A stretch of DNA of 64,000 bases from Isoperla grammatica (GCA_945910005.1 OX246747.1:36547250-36611249); one strand, 5' to 3'; shown: positions 1 to 19,900, numbered from the stretch's first letter. Notes: a model not told the origin generated them from the letters alone. Numbers and translations: made by a program.

Positions 1-507
1 TTTAGACACAGCCTATTTTTGCCGCACACGCAACACACGCACTTACTCTCCTCACTTGACATTAAGAGTAAAATGTTTCACTATTGTAAACTGCAGTACA
101 ATAAAATATCTTCCACGCGTCGGCAAACTTTGCACTTGCAGGCTGCAGAATGCAACACTCACAACCTACCCGAATCAAGTGGAAAATCACCGAGCCCAAC
201 CGCCAACATCGCGCGCTCGCTACTGCCTAGTATTACATTCGGCTAGGCTCGCATTTCCGAAGGCTTTGAGGGAAATGGCGCGATATTTTGAAATAAACAC
301 TGCTAAAATGAACATTACACTGCCAGTTCTTGGTTCTATACAACATTATTACGTGATGTTATTGAGTGTGAGATATACTATGTTGTTAATTTTTTAAACT
401 AACCCATACCGCTCTAGGGGGTGTAAGCACCCCAAGGGGTGGGTACACCCCCTGAAATTTTCCACCGGCGCAGGTCGCGCCGTAAAACCATAGTCTGCAC
501 GCCACTG
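1..507. mobile_element. Right end of a hAT-type element (left end outside window)
   Basis: The block ends at 507 with gcacgccactg, the reverse complement of CAGTGGCGTGC. That is the same terminal word as the elements at 37543 and 58414. No matching left terminus is visible between 1 and 507, so the left boundary is unknown and only the terminus is supported. The block lies in an intron of the RFX gene. The rest of 508-863 holds nothing recognisable. Confidence 0.4.
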
Positions 508-863
508 CTTATTAGAATACAAAAAATGTGTACATTACACAGAATGGAGGAAAAGTACAGGTTACATAATATTACTATATACCTAGATTACAATCATATT
601 CACAGTTTTTACAATCTAAACCACCATTATATATTATGCTCCATAAATTCCTTAACCGAGTAGAAGGCTCCTTTTGACAAGATTAATTTAATTTTGTCAA
701 CCATCTTGTTTGGGTTGCCAATGGTCTTAATGTCATGTGGCAATCTATTGTAACGTTCATGTCCATATAATTTGAATAGTTTAGTTGTTGTATTGAATGG
801 GTAGTTCACTTAATCGATCGACTTTAAATCACTGTATTACAATCGTGCGTGGTTGCCTCGCAG

Positions 864-7828
<6,965 letters not shown>

Positions 7829-8200
7829 CGCCCCCGCGAGCCTCTGCCGACGAGCTTTGCAGGCGTCCTCTCGAACCTGGTGGGCTGAAGTATAAACCCG
7901 ACCGTATTCGTATAGTAACGACGTTTCGTTCAACCTTTGGATTATCGCGAGAGAGACGAAAAAATATCTTCCTTCTGTCCAAATTCGAAGTGTTTTTTCT
8001 AACGTTTATTAATCGACCGTTCATTGAGTAACCAATCGATCGTACACGACATTTCCTTGAACCTTTGGATTATCACGAGGTAGACGGTAGAAAAAAAAAT
8101 CTTCCTTCTGCGCAAATTCAAAGTGTTTTTTTTCTCTAACGTAAATTAAGACCGTTTATCGAGTAGTCAATCGGTCGTGAAAACCGTCGCGGCGACGCGA
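7829..8200 (+). other. RFX 3'UTR (probable) with a ~128-bp direct duplication
   Basis: Segment 7918-8045 is followed directly by a diverged copy at 8046-8181. Shared blocks are acctttggattatc, atcttccttctg, caaattc.aagtgtttttt and the end caatcg(a)tcgt. The duplication begins about 90 bp after the stop codon. No polyadenylation site could be assigned with confidence. Confidence 0.6.
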
Positions 8201-10666
8201 GGTTGTGTAATCCTAGTACGTAATCAACCGATCGACGACACGCTGTGTACATGTTTTCCGCGTGGCGTACGTTTCGGCGGGATTGCCGCTTGAACGAATG
8301 CCGCGTGATTTCCCCAGAAGGAAACCCCCATTAAATTCTCATGTGTGATTGAACGAACAAAGGTCGTACAATATTTGTAGCTTTTTTAGCCACCGAGAGA
8401 GAGAGAACGTTTTTCGAATATACTAGATAGCCTACGATGTTGGGTTTATATTGTAATGAAAACGAAACTAGTCGACGTTATCCTAGCTGCGTGGCGTTGA
8501 AAACGGACCGAAAAAAAATACTGGCCTTATTTTTCTACCGATTCGATACCGTACGATTTTCGTCGGGAGATTTCACTACGACCTTGTTAGATCGGAATGC
8601 ACGAAACGGTTGGAACGCCGCGCGGCTGGGACTGCCGTCGAAACACTTAGTCGAGCTTATTTAGGAAATGAAATCAATGTTCACACACACCAAACGACTA
8701 CAACAAACTTCTATCTTGGGCAAAAAGAAGGAAACTTCAGGAAACGTAACGAACACGAACGTCGCGAGTGTCGGTACATGCAGGCAATGAACGTGGAGCT
8801 AAAATGTCGCGGAGACCCTCCGAGTGAAATTAATCCGTTTCTTGGCTTTAATCGAAATTGCTTGCAAACTTTCACATTTGTTATTTCGAATTCGTTCGTT
8901 TAGTCATTTTTGGATTTTTGATTCCCATTTCTTGCAACCTTCAGTATATAACCTTCAGATTCATTTATTTATTTTTCATTTACTTTTATCAGGCCAGAAA
9001 TATTATAATTTCACATATTGCTGCATCAAGATGAACAGGTTTCCATTACTCCAAATCACCATTAATTTAAATGCCGTGTACGACTTCTTGCCAAAAGCTA
9101 TTTAATCACCTGAGGTACGTCTACAGCATTTAGTCGATGTAACTCTAAATCGTTGCCTGGCTCTCGTGCGTCTCACACACTTGCAAACAGGTTTTCTTTT
9201 CGAAGACCAAACGAAAAAAAAAAAAAAGAAAACAAAATCTTCCTGCTGCGTTTTGCTCAAAAGTCCATCCATCCATTTAAATAAGGAATAATCTTTTATT
9301 TTTCGTCGGCGATACAAGAGAATTACTTAACGTTAACGGTAGGTTAGTGCGATAAGGACATATTATGTATTATATAAACACATTCCATGTACACACTCAC
9401 TAGATGTAGGCTTAGATTCTGTGCACGAACGATTGCCCGAGTCATCGTGCGGCGCAAAGAGCTTCGAATCTTCTTGCGCCGCTCATTCCTAGCTCGTAGA
9501 TTGCGGTGTGTTTGTGAATATATAAAGAGGGCTGGGGCCAATCGTTCGTGTCCACATTGCACACATTTTGCTACGGTTATAAGCGTGCGTTTTTCATTAG
9601 AATCAACAAAAAACAAACTGACCATTTTACTGGTTCGAATTTGTATACAGACGTGTTTAGTGTGTTTGCATTTAAAAACAGCTATACCTTGTGAATTAGA
9701 AGTGAAAAATACAAGTTGAGTCACACACAATGTGTTTGGTACTGTAATATTTATTTCTAAACTAAATATTTATACATAGATATATATACGATGTATTAAT
9801 ATACATATTGAAAACTGTACAGTGTATTTCTAAACGATGCCTTCGTTGTTCTATGCACAGACTCCGTGGATGTTTTGGTTTGCACACCATCACTGTCTCT
9901 CGCCTTGTGTTTATTTATCGTTCTATTCTGTGATTGTCGAAGTATCCCGATACCGGAGGTGGTCGCTTGCTCTGCATAACGACGTAGCGTGGGCAAAGGT
10001 ACGGCGTTCACGTTTCTCTAGGTGGGAACTGCGAGAAGGTTACGGGGAAACGTCGCCTGAGAGGGTCGATCGATGTAGCATAGAATTGGTTTCCATGCCA
10101 GGTCCCCATTTCTAGTCTCGATGTTTGGGGTGCCGGTCGTAATCGTATTCCACGTAAAGACGTGGGCTCGAATCTCGCCGATGCGTGGGCGTTTGTATGT
10201 GTAATTGGGCAAGCACTACGTTCGTACATGGTGGTACCGCTCGTTGTGCTAGGAAATGGACCCTGGCTTTAAAGATTTGACTGGAGGACCTCTGTAATAT
10301 TATACATATTTATATAACCCAAGAAGTTGGATCAACCACCAAGTCCTAACGTTGTGTTCATTTGCAAAGTTGTTTGTTGTTGCTGCTTTGCAAGGCGGTG
10401 CACTGCGGTAATGCGGGAGTTCACTAACGTCTCATAATATGGGGACTCGGAACGATTATTTGTTGTCCAAATGAAATGGCCAACAACTGGTAATGGCTAC
10501 AACTATGTGAGCTAGTATGGGAAGGCGTAGCAAGTGCACAGAAAGCGTTGGGAGCAATCCGGCCAACAGATCACTGAATATCTGATACACACAACTTTCA
10601 ACAATGAGAATTTCTGTCATTGAACAATTATTTGACTGCTTTGGAATGTATGTAATGTATATTTTT
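8201..10666. other. No gene recognised
   Basis: Short ORFs on both strands lack recognisable similarity and show no splice-supported extension. A tRNA B-box-like word (gggctcgaatctcgcc near 10167) is present without a convincing tRNA fold. The region may be the long 3'UTR of RFX or intergenic. Confidence 0.5.
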
Positions 10667-11110
10667 TAGGGCTGCCCAACGATATCGATAATTCGATACA
10701 ATATCGATAATAGATAAATAATTCGATATCGATATAGAATTAATATATCGTACATATCGCGATATCGAACTTGTGCCTAATAAGCTAATTGATACAAAAA
10801 ACTGATTACGTATCACGTCACGCCAACCACACCATCGCTGTTTTGTGTGGATATTTTACAATTTGAATAGTACAACAAACAAATTGACACATATAGTAAG
10901 ACATTTCAAAGCTAAAATATTTCTTTACGTAATATTGTTTAAAAAATGACCTCTAGCTGGCCTGTAAATCCTAAAAACAGACGAGAAAAGTTTCGATGTG
11001 GCGATATCGCCGATATCGATACGTCACTTGAAAACTTCGATATCGCGACGCGATATCGATATTTCTTCCCGCGATATCGATATGATTTTTTTTATCGTTG
11101 GGCAGCCCTA
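10667..11110. mobile_element. hAT-type non-autonomous element with 8-bp target duplication
   Basis: Termini tagggctgcccaacgat and atcgttgggcagcccta are perfect 17-bp inverted repeats. The 8-bp direct flanks atattttt lie at 10659-10666 and 11111-11118. The 444-bp body is packed with ATCGAT and TATCGATA words in both subterminal regions and has no transposase. Confidence 0.92.
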
Positions 11111-14100
11111 ATATTTTTCCAGTAATAATGAGTGCACTGTCTCCTCGAGGAGTTTCGGTGAATTCTAGCAGGCAGAGCTCAATGGCCGGAATGCTCGCAG
11201 TGCTGCAGTGTAGTCGTTTGTTGTACGCCTCCCCATACCACGATCCAAGAAAAATGTTTGCTGGGTTTCCTTTACATGATAGAATTTTTTAGACCATTTG
11301 GTGACGAAGGGAGACCTTGTCGAGTGTAATTTCTCCACTCGCATTGCTCACACCTAAACCTAGCCTGCAATTGCAGTGGGCATGTTAACGGGTTCTATAC
11401 GATCACGTAGGCTTTCGCGGCCTGAGTCAATCACCCCGATATACCCGAAAGCCAAGTTTAGTGATTCTATAGGATCGTCAGAACGTTCTTCGTGTAACCG
11501 AAGCACCGCTTGGTTTGGCAGCAACCAGCAACAACTTCTCGACCTAGTCATAATTTGTATTCAAGGAAATCCTATTTATTTTTATTGTCGTACTATACTA
11601 CCTAAAGTACTTGTAAATACTATGTATGCTTTGTTGTGTAATGATAACTATATATTATGTACGTGTGCGTGTGAGTGTGTCGCACATAGATTTAAGACAA
11701 AGTTATTTTTGTTGCGTAGGTGTGAAAGTGAAGTGAGTTTTATGCATAATGTAGGCGTGCATGTGTATTAACTATTGGGTTTGTATTTACTGGTCTGATG
11801 GTACCCTACTCAGTGTTTCTGTCTGTAATTCAATCACTTGGTAAAACCATTCATCGCAGAATTCGACGAACGTCATTTCAGACTCCAGTTTAAAGAAGTA
11901 GAGAAACAACTCGAAACGATTGCGAGTCTCTATCAAACCTTTTTATATTTGTTTTTCTTGGCATAATGTATATAAAGAAAATAGTAATTTCAGATTTATC
12001 CTACAGGCCAATTATATAGGGAAGCATGTTATTCTAAACTAAAACAACGTTGACAAACTTGGCAGCAAACATTAAGTTAAATATTGTGGATGTTGCAAGT
12101 TAGTGGTGTACTAGCCTTTTTTTTTAAATATTAACATCAAGTTTGAAGTGCAGCTATCAGTTTAATCATTCTGTGAGAAGTTGCTTCATAATGAATTCAT
12201 GAACAGATGGAAGTGTGTTCTATTTTTCTTGCAATTTAATTTTTCACAAATAGAATCACCTTTTTTTATTTAGTTAGTACAGTATGTTCGACTGTAGGTG
12301 CCATTTGGCTTTTCTTTTATTAATTATGTATCAAACATCGATAGCAAAAGTAATGAGAGTTTACCCATTCCCCTTGAGAATGTTGCTATACATAATACAT
12401 TACAAATTTAATAGCTACGAGTTTTTTCCTAAGATATGTTTATCATTTTAAATTTTTAAGTAGGCCTACATAATTAAATGACTAGTTGCAATTTTTTTGT
12501 TACAGCTACCATAACATTCGCTAACATTAAAACTTGGTTCGAAATAAATGTTAAGTATATTGCGTTCTTGCAACATGCGATAGTCATAAACTCGCAACAT
12601 TGGTGATGGACGTTAAGCAGACATAAAAACTCTTGCGCACACGTTATTGGGCAGGGAACGCACAAGCGACATTCCTCGCATCCGTGAGTTTGAATTATAA
12701 TGGTTGTACTATAATTAATTTTTTTGTGTTTTTATTTCTTTACTTCATTTTGTTGTCAAATTGGTATTAGATTCAGTCAAAGGATATGTTTCTTGCGTGT
12801 TTGTTTGAGAAAGTCACAGAGAAGACTAAAAAAGTAAGTTGCAAATGGGTTGTCATCTTTTTCCGTACCCACGAATGTGAACTGTGATTTTGTTTTTGAA
12901 ACAAGAGCTGTCATCGCATTCCCATTTGCTTGTTGCACTTTTCAGTCCCTCGTTCATTATTGAAGGCTTTAACCTAGAGGGAGAGTGGGCAGGTTCTGCC
13001 AAAACAATGTACACTTGAAATTGTAATTATTGTTTTGCTTAATTTTTACTATTGTTGCTTCTGTGTGCAACGATTTATTACTGGCGGTGAGATAACGTAT
13101 CCCTCATCCACTGTAAATTCCTTAGTAACAACCGCAAATCTATTTTGTCACCACTCTCCCGTGGGCCGTCACATTCAACAGGCTACGTCTTCGTTTAGAA
13201 GTGCGCGTTACCGAACGACCGCTTTGCTTTCTCACGACATATCACCGTGCGCTGCGTATGAATACGTCGCTAAACGATGCCGCGTCGTGTGCGCACTACT
13301 TTTCGGCCGTTGTGTGCGCACTATTTTGCGGCCGTTGTGCGTTTGCTTTTGATATATAACTGCCTTGATATACGAAGGAAGTTCTTGTGATTATTATTAT
13401 TATTATTATATTATTATTATTATTGATAATATTATTCATTGTCTGTTGTGGTTTTATGTGGTTCAATGCAATGTACTATTTGAAACAATATTCAAAGAAT
13501 TCGTTTTGTACACTTGTGAATGTGTTTGTCAATGTACCTTTTTCAAGTTTCCTGTTCCTTCTAATGTATTGTCCAAATGTGAATAATGTAAATTGGGTAA
13601 CCAATGTCCACATCAATTTATGGACTTCAGTTGGTAGGAAGGTGGTTGGTGGTTTGTAGGAGGGTAGGGTTAGGGTGGTAGGGTGGCGGATATTGTGTGA
13701 ATAATTGTGCATAGGTAGAGGGACGTAGAGAAAACCCTGTGGAGAACTTTGAGAATGTTGAGATAAGTGAAACAAATCCAAACTAAAATCGTTGAAACTG
13801 TTTCTGCTAAACAATGTGTTGGTCACTCGACAAGAGCGATCTTTGTTTGTGTTCGTTTTCTCGCTGTTCTCCACAGACAGTCACATACGTGGTAAGCAGT
13901 CTAGTACCTCTACGTCTAGTATTAATTAGCTGTTGGCCTCACACATCCAATATTAAAAATACACATAGAGAGGCATGCAAATTAATTGCCATAATTTACA
14001 GTAATGTCATGTATGATTTCCAAAGGACGACTATAAATAAAACTCGAGAATTTCCAGTGAAACAATTTAATAAAACCACTGACCAACATAAAATAGTAAA

Positions 14101-14964
14101 AATAAAATTACTAAAGAAAAGAGAACATTAATTTTAACAATAAAAAAAATGACTATTAAAATTATTGTTAGTTGTTGTTAATTAATTATTGAACATAATT
14201 AATGAAGAAAAAATACTGCACGTAGAGGAAGAACAAAAGGACACATGCATACACACACGTCAACTTTGGCGGGGTATCTGTAAAGGAGATAGGCCTACAG
14301 AGGACAGAATTGACAATAGTAGCACTTCAGGATGTTGCAGATAAAGAGGGAGACAAAAGGTGGAAGGTATGTACAACATTGTAATCTGCAGTAATTCCCT
14401 TTAATACAATTTCAATTAAATAAGCTGTCATCAAAAGTCACAGCTTACATAAACACTAGTACTTGAGGTGGGTCCTGCAAAAGGACCCTCTTACATTTCC
14501 CTAGCGGAGCAGTTAATTTATATCATGGAAAGTTATCTTCTTTGTGCTATTGCCACCTTACAAGTTCTTCCTTCCTCTTCTCAACATGGCTATGGGATAG
14601 TGAGTGTTGGTCTGTGGTAAACAGGCTCAAATTCGGGCTTTGGTATAAATGTGATTTGGCATTTTTTATCACTTCTCTCAACTAGCATCGTAACAGGTGT
14701 AAAATTCATCATCTTCTCAATAAGGTTGAATTGGGACAAGAAGTAGATATGAACACAACATGTTCAATCTCATTCCAGCACCGTTGCATTGGAAAACATG
14801 TTTGCGAAGAGATCACTATAGCGACTAGTCTACTCTGTAAACGTCTGACGTGGATTAGTACAGGCCCTGTAGCTCCACTGTAGCTGCTAACTGTGCCACG
14901 CTTGGCACCTTACTACTTTCTCCTCGGAACGGGTTTACAGTGAGATACATCGGGGACCGACACT
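11111..14964. other. No gene recognised
   Basis: AT-rich DNA with an ATT microsatellite near 13390-13430. ORFs here (for example 13476-13874 minus and 11376-11771 plus) have no recognisable domain. The DNA upstream of 14964 should hold the LIPT2 3'UTR. Confidence 0.5.
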
Positions 14965-15675
14965 TCATGTTGTCATGGACTTGAGCGATTTCATCAGTTC
15001 ATCTTTATCTTCTTTAGGGAAGTTACAAAGATTGCAGTCAAACAACTTACTAAATGACTGTAAGAACACGGGTAATGAATCTTCAATAGAAAAGTCTTTG
15101 TCAAGTTCTCGCGATATCGACGTCACACCTTTGCCCTCTATCCCGCACGGCACGATGTGCGTGAACCATTTCAAATCCGTGTTGCAATTCAAAGCCAGTC
15201 CGTGCGTCGTGATGTATCGACTACAGTGGATGCCTAATGCACAAATCTTACGGTCTCCGACCCACACTCCCGTATGAGGTGACGTCTCTGCCGTGATACC
15301 CAACTCGTTGCAAAACGCTATTATCGTCTTCTCGATATTACAGACGTACCATCGTACGCTCGGAGTGAAGTGCCGCAGGTCCAGGATGGGATATGCGACC
15401 AATTGTCCCGGCCCATGGAACGTAATCAAACCTCCGCGGTTTGCTCGATAGAATTCCGCCCCCAGAGCTATGAGCTTTTCTTCGTCGTTTGCGGTGTAGG
15501 ATTTTGAGCGCATGCCTGTGGTGTAGATTGGATTGTGTTCAACAAGTATTAGAGTGTCGTGACATTCTGATTGCATAGAGGCATCTCGATGGCGCCCTGC
15601 TAAGATCTGTTGTAGGTTCAAAGCACTCTTGTAGTCCATTCGCCCTGCCTGCAAAACTTTCACAAGGCGCCCCAT
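14965..15675 (-). CDS. LIPT2: Lipoyl(octanoyl)transferase 2 (LipB family), single exon
   Basis: A 236-aa ORF, close to the usual 210-235 aa. It is octanoyl-[ACP]:protein N-octanoyltransferase, which moves octanoate from mitochondrial acyl carrier protein onto a lysine of target proteins such as the glycine cleavage H protein, the first step of lipoate synthesis. The LipB signature RGGLITFHGPGQLVAYPILD spans residues 80-99. Lys143 (DRKICALGIH) and Cys177 (HIVPCGIEGKGV) match the catalytic Lys/Cys dyad. HTGVWVGDRK and HGLALNCNTDL are also family blocks. The ATG at 15675-15673 is followed at once by the conserved LVKVLQAGRMDY, and no upstream in-frame start is needed. No obvious long mitochondrial presequence is seen. 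The gene is divergent from BBIP1. Confidence 0.95.
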   Translation of the reverse strand: MGRLVKVLQAGRMDYKSALNLQQILAGRHRDASMQSECHDTLILVEHNPIYTTGMRSKSYTANDEEKLIALGAEFYRANRGGLITFHGPGQLVAYPILDLRHFTPSVRWYVCNIEKTIIAFCNELGITAETSPHTGVWVGDRKICALGIHCSRYITTHGLALNCNTDLKWFTHIVPCGIEGKGVTSISRELDKDFSIEDSLPVFLQSFSKLFDCNLCNFPKEDKDELMKSLKSMTT

Positions 15676-16470
15676 CGGTTTTTTTAAACCTTAGAAAACA
15701 TGTACGACACACTCTGAAAATGATAAGTTATTGAGGCCTAACATATCCCACCTTCAACTGTAGACCATTAACCATAGATTATATAAATTTAGAAGTACAG
15801 CAGGCTATTTCAAACTAGAAGTGAGGTTAGGTTCACCATCAGCTGTTCTCTCCCCACCCCGCGCAGTCGCGCACGTGCGACAAGTAGTCACCGCCGTGTA
15901 ATGTGTTACGGCAAGGTGGTTATTTTTGTAACGACCGACATCAAGGCGGTGGAAAAAGTAATTAATGACTGCCGCTGACAGCTGCTCGTCTGTCTGCTGC
16001 TTCAGCTGTCAACGCTGTCAAAGTTTGCTGTGTCGTCTGCAATTTATTTGTGCCAATCATTCTGAAAGTGTATTGGTAAGCTATTTTTCCATCCGACATA
16101 TTTCATTTCAATTGTAATTTATCTGCAACATTAGTATCTGATGGATTTTAATCGATAATTTTGTCATAATAAGATGCATTTCAAGAATCTACTTTCTACC
16201 AAGACACTCTGGTCTAGCCTAGGCCTAGGCCTAGCCTAGGCTAGGCGTACGTAGACACATAGAGAAATAACCTACTCGGGCTATAGTAAGCCCTAGCTAA
16301 GCTTAATATTGTGGTAGATTAGGATGTGTTCCTGCCTAGTAGTAGTAAGATCAAGACGTAGGCGTGGGCAACATCTGGGCTAGGCGTAGGCGTAGCCTAA
16401 GGTTTAGCAAAACATAATATGCATATGGTTATCATGAACACAATACTAATGTGGCTGCTTTGTTTTTCAG
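15676..16470. promoter_or_regulatory. Shared divergent promoter region of LIPT2 and BBIP1, with BBIP1 5' intron
   Basis: LIPT2 (minus) and BBIP1 (plus) start 852 bp apart head to head. The interval includes a GC/CpG-rich patch near 15850-16030. A donor-like GTAAGC at 16076 and acceptor tgtttttcag ending at 16470 suggest a BBIP1 5'UTR exon ending at 16075 and an intron 16076-16470. TAGGCCTA words cluster at 16210-16250. No TATA box is assigned. Confidence 0.5.
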
Positions 16471-16527
16471 TTTAAAGGCCTTGGCCTAGTATGTCGTGAG
16501 GCCGTTTGACGATTACACTCAATTGCC

Positions 16528-16737
16528 ATGTCTGCAGAAAAGCCATTCAAAGATTTCATACCACGACACGGGTTCATACACGAAGAAGACACTACCCAGT
16601 ACATTCTTTGCAAGCCTAAACTTATGCCTCTGAAATCTGTCACACTGGAGAAAATGGAAAAAATGCAGAAAGATGCAGAAGCCAAGTTCAAACAGCAACA
16701 GACCGAGATTGTGGAAAAGACTGGCGAACAACTGTAA
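16528..16737 (+). CDS. BBIP1: BBSome-interacting protein 1 (BBIP10)
   Basis: The 69-aa product matches the small BBSome subunit BBIP1/BBIP10 through its diagnostic core: YILCKPKLMPLKSVTLEKME at residues 25-44. A Lys/Gln-rich helix follows (KMQKDAEAKFKQQQ). Human BBIP1 has [20 protein letters not shown] at the equivalent site. The protein is part of the BBSome, which carries membrane cargo to and from cilia, and in vertebrate cells also affects tubulin acetylation. The ATG lies 57 bp inside an exon starting at 16471 after acceptor tgtttttcag. The next gene, LMBRD2, starts 83 bp after its stop. An AATAAA at 16804 sits in that gap. Confidence 0.9.
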   Translation: MSAEKPFKDFIPRHGFIHEEDTTQYILCKPKLMPLKSVTLEKMEKMQKDAEAKFKQQQTEIVEKTGEQL

Positions 16738-16820
16738 ACCCCTCCGAGCTCCTAGTTAGCGTATTTCGACCCGATAGGGTCAACACTTGAACATACCGTT
16801 GTAAATAAATCGAGGTAACG
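16738..16820 (+). promoter_or_regulatory. 83-bp BBIP1-LMBRD2 intergenic gap with AATAAA
   Basis: There is no room for a conventional promoter plus 5'UTR. The gap contains aaataaat (AATAAA at 16804-16809) only about 11 bp before the LMBRD2 ATG. Either the two ORFs share one mRNA, or the polyA signal and the LMBRD2 start overlap. Confidence 0.55.
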
Positions 16821-16994
16821 ATGACGCTCGGTCCACTGTTGACCGAGGTAGTGGTCACGTTTTGTATCGCTACGTACATTCTCTACAACTATGGTAACTG
16901 GATGAAACACCACATAATCGTGACATTGGCAGTTCTTGTGGCTTGGTACTTCTCGTTCCTCATTGTCTTCGTTCTGCCGCTAGATGTTTCGTCG
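16821..16994 (+). CDS. LMBRD2: LMBRD2 exon 1
   Basis: 58 codons from ATG to donor GTAAGT. It encodes two membrane segments ([40 protein letters not shown]) and PLDVSS. Start choice is supported by the match to the family N terminus. Confidence 0.93.
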
Positions 16995-19900
16995 GTAAGT
17001 ACCCTGGGCCTCCATTCCTAATGCACTCAAATTTTCTTTCATCAACTTGGGCTGATGCCAGCCAGTAAAATCTTATTGAAATCACTGACAGTTCTTCAGA
17101 TGCTGTGCTTTTATGGTAGGCTTTAGATGAAGTTACTAAATAGCCAGACTACTTTTAGCTTAAAAGTTATAGGCTATGGTTAAAGTTACTGGTATGGTAG
17201 GTAGCCTTACAGTAAAAAATGGATCTCCATGAGTCATGAGGCCCAATCAGTCCATCACGCGGTAAATGTAGCTACTAACCCTATTTACGTTTGTTGTAGA
17301 CGGTATTCCGACAGTGCATTCAGGAGTCTCTGCCGGAGAGCGTCACGTCGTTTGGAGACAACAGCTCCCTGGACTTGCTGGCGTCTGTCGTCAACGGCAG
17401 CACCGTGGCGCCATCTCCCGCCCCCTGGATGAAGCTCTGCCAGGAACCGTGGAGCTACGTGCCCGAACAGGTGTTTCCGAACCTGTGGCGCGTTGTCTAC
17501 TGGACGTCGCAGTGTCTCACGTGGTGAGTTCTGCGCCGGTGGAACGTTGACGTTCCTTCGTCCTCGTCACTCGATGGTCGTCCACCCTTGTCCAGAGCGT
17601 GAAAAGTGGATCAGATTGGCAGACTCGGCATTTCTTTCTCCTGCTTCTCCACTGATTTATCCCCCTGCTTGCACTCCCACTGCTTCACTCAGGGACCTGA
17701 GCTCCCAAGAGTTATTTCTCTTTTCAACAACTCCTTCAATCGATGTTCTCCACTTCTTTCTTGGTCTTTCTAACCCTTGTTTCCTCCCTTCTGTCATCTT
17801 GTGATCATCTCCATTTTCTGCCTTAAAGACGTTTGTTTCCGAGTTTAAACACCTTGTCTCTCCATTTCTTATCCTCTCATCTTTGACACTTCTTTAATGA
17901 AACCATTAGTATTTCTTTTGGACATTATTGTGATTAGTAGGAGCCCTACTAAGATGCAAGATGTGAATAGTAGGCCTATCCTTGTGTAGTTCCTGGTTTT
18001 GTGAATGTAGTGGTCTACAAAAATACATCTCCCCACTGAAAATCGTTTCTTGGAACTGAATGGGTAGACTATAAATACATATTTGTATCTACTTTCTCAG
18101 GCAAGCTGTCGTCTTTCTGTACCTTTCCCCTTGCTGGAACATGTTCATTCATGTTCTAGTACGTGTTGTAATGTTATATCCATTTGTTGTTTTGCTAGGT
18201 TAAGTATTTTAAATAACTTGTACAATTTTGTTATTGTTATTGTATATATATGTACAGATGTAATGTGCAAACCTGACAAATCCTATGTTATTAACATGTA
18301 ACCCTACAGGTTCCTAATAAACTGAACTGACTGAACTGTCAATTAAACTATTTTCCACCTTGGAAAGCAGAGCGGTGAACAGCGCTCTCAAAGCCATTGA
18401 GTTGTCACGAGAGGTGTCAAAACGTCACTAGCAGTTGACGACTGGAAGTGATGAGTTACTGGTTGTCGCCACCACCGGTCAGTTGTCTGCCTCATTGTAA
18501 GCGAACAGGGTGGCTAACCGAACTAACTAGTTTGAGCTTTTACGATAGACGAATGTTTACTCCAAAAATGTAAATACAAAGAGATGGCAAGATCAGGGGA
18601 TTAAGGTTGATTGACAGGTGGAAAATTAAACAAGATAGTTAGGCCAATAAACGGTCCACCTCCGCAGTGGTAGCTTGATGTGGATAAATGCCGCTCCACT
18701 TTCTAAGGTGGAGAATACTATAGTTAAATTTATGTTGTCTGTTTGTCGCAGGCTGGTCCTGCCGCTGATGCAGTCGTACATCAAGGCCGGAGACTTCACG
18801 GTGCGCGGCAAGCTCCGCTCGGCTCTCGTCGACAACGCCATCTACTACGGCTCGTACCTGCTGATCTGCGGCGTCCTGCTCGTCTACATCGCGCTCAAGC
18901 CCGGCCTCGACCTTGACGGACAGAAGCTCAAGGCCATCGCGTCGTCTGCCTCCAACACGTGGGGGCTGCTGCTGCTGGTGCTGCTGCTGGGTGAGTCGCG
19001 TGCGAACTAGCTCACTTCGCTTTGAATATGTAGTGCCTGGAATGTCCAAAATAGCGCTGTGTGAAGGACAAATGATTCGTGCGTGACGAGCTACTTCGTT
19101 CAAACTTTCTATGTGTGCAGATTTTTTTACAGCTAGACCTTGGACATGCTTTTTCCGTCAGCATATAACTAATGAACTTGTTACAAAGACTCATTTACTT
19201 TACTGCAATTACTGTAAACATTGCTTTTCTGCTAAGAATGCTGCGGGTCGTCTCTTATCGTTCAGATACGAATATTTTTCAGATTAATCCAGATTTTGAT
19301 TGTAAGTGTTGGCTTGTTGGTTCCAAAGTAACAACCAGAGTCTAATTTCCAAGTTACATGAAAAAAAAAAAACTTCTTCTTCTTCTTCTTTTGAACACCC
19401 AGAGTTGGAACTTATGCCATTCTCTGCCTAGTTGCCCAATAAAGGTTTGCCACATACTTCCTTTGATATCTTTTGCCCCTCCATTAGATCCCTTTCTGCT
19501 GTCAAAGAGACACATGTCGTAAGATGTCTATGATGCCTTGAATATTGCCATTTAACTTTGTGTGTTTTATGAAATGTTAACTGAGCGTTGTTGACCTGGT
19601 CGTCTCTCGTCCGCAGGCTACGCGCTGGTAGAGGTGCCGCGCTCCCTGTGGAACGCCAGCAAGCGCGGCTACCTGCTGAACTACTCGTACTTCAAGGCCG
19701 CCAAGCTCAGCTCGGAGAAGTGCGAGGCGGAGGAGACTGTCGACGACGTCTTGGAGGTGGGGTTTGTCTTTGTCCTCCTTTGTAAAGCTTTTGCTAAAAT
19801 TGTATTGTGAACATTTTTGTAATGGGCCGATATCTTGCCTCTAGGGCTAGAATAACAAATTTAAATAAACCCAAAACATAATTTTTGTTTGGAATTTGGA

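Noticed and set aside
9344..9730. Overlapping ORFs on both strands (128 and 110 aa)
   Set aside because: No domain similarity recognised. Opposite-strand shadows in probable 3'UTR or intergenic DNA.
13660..13690. gtagggttagggtgg, telomere-like
   Set aside because: Only one TTAGGG-like unit in G-rich sequence. Not a telomere array.
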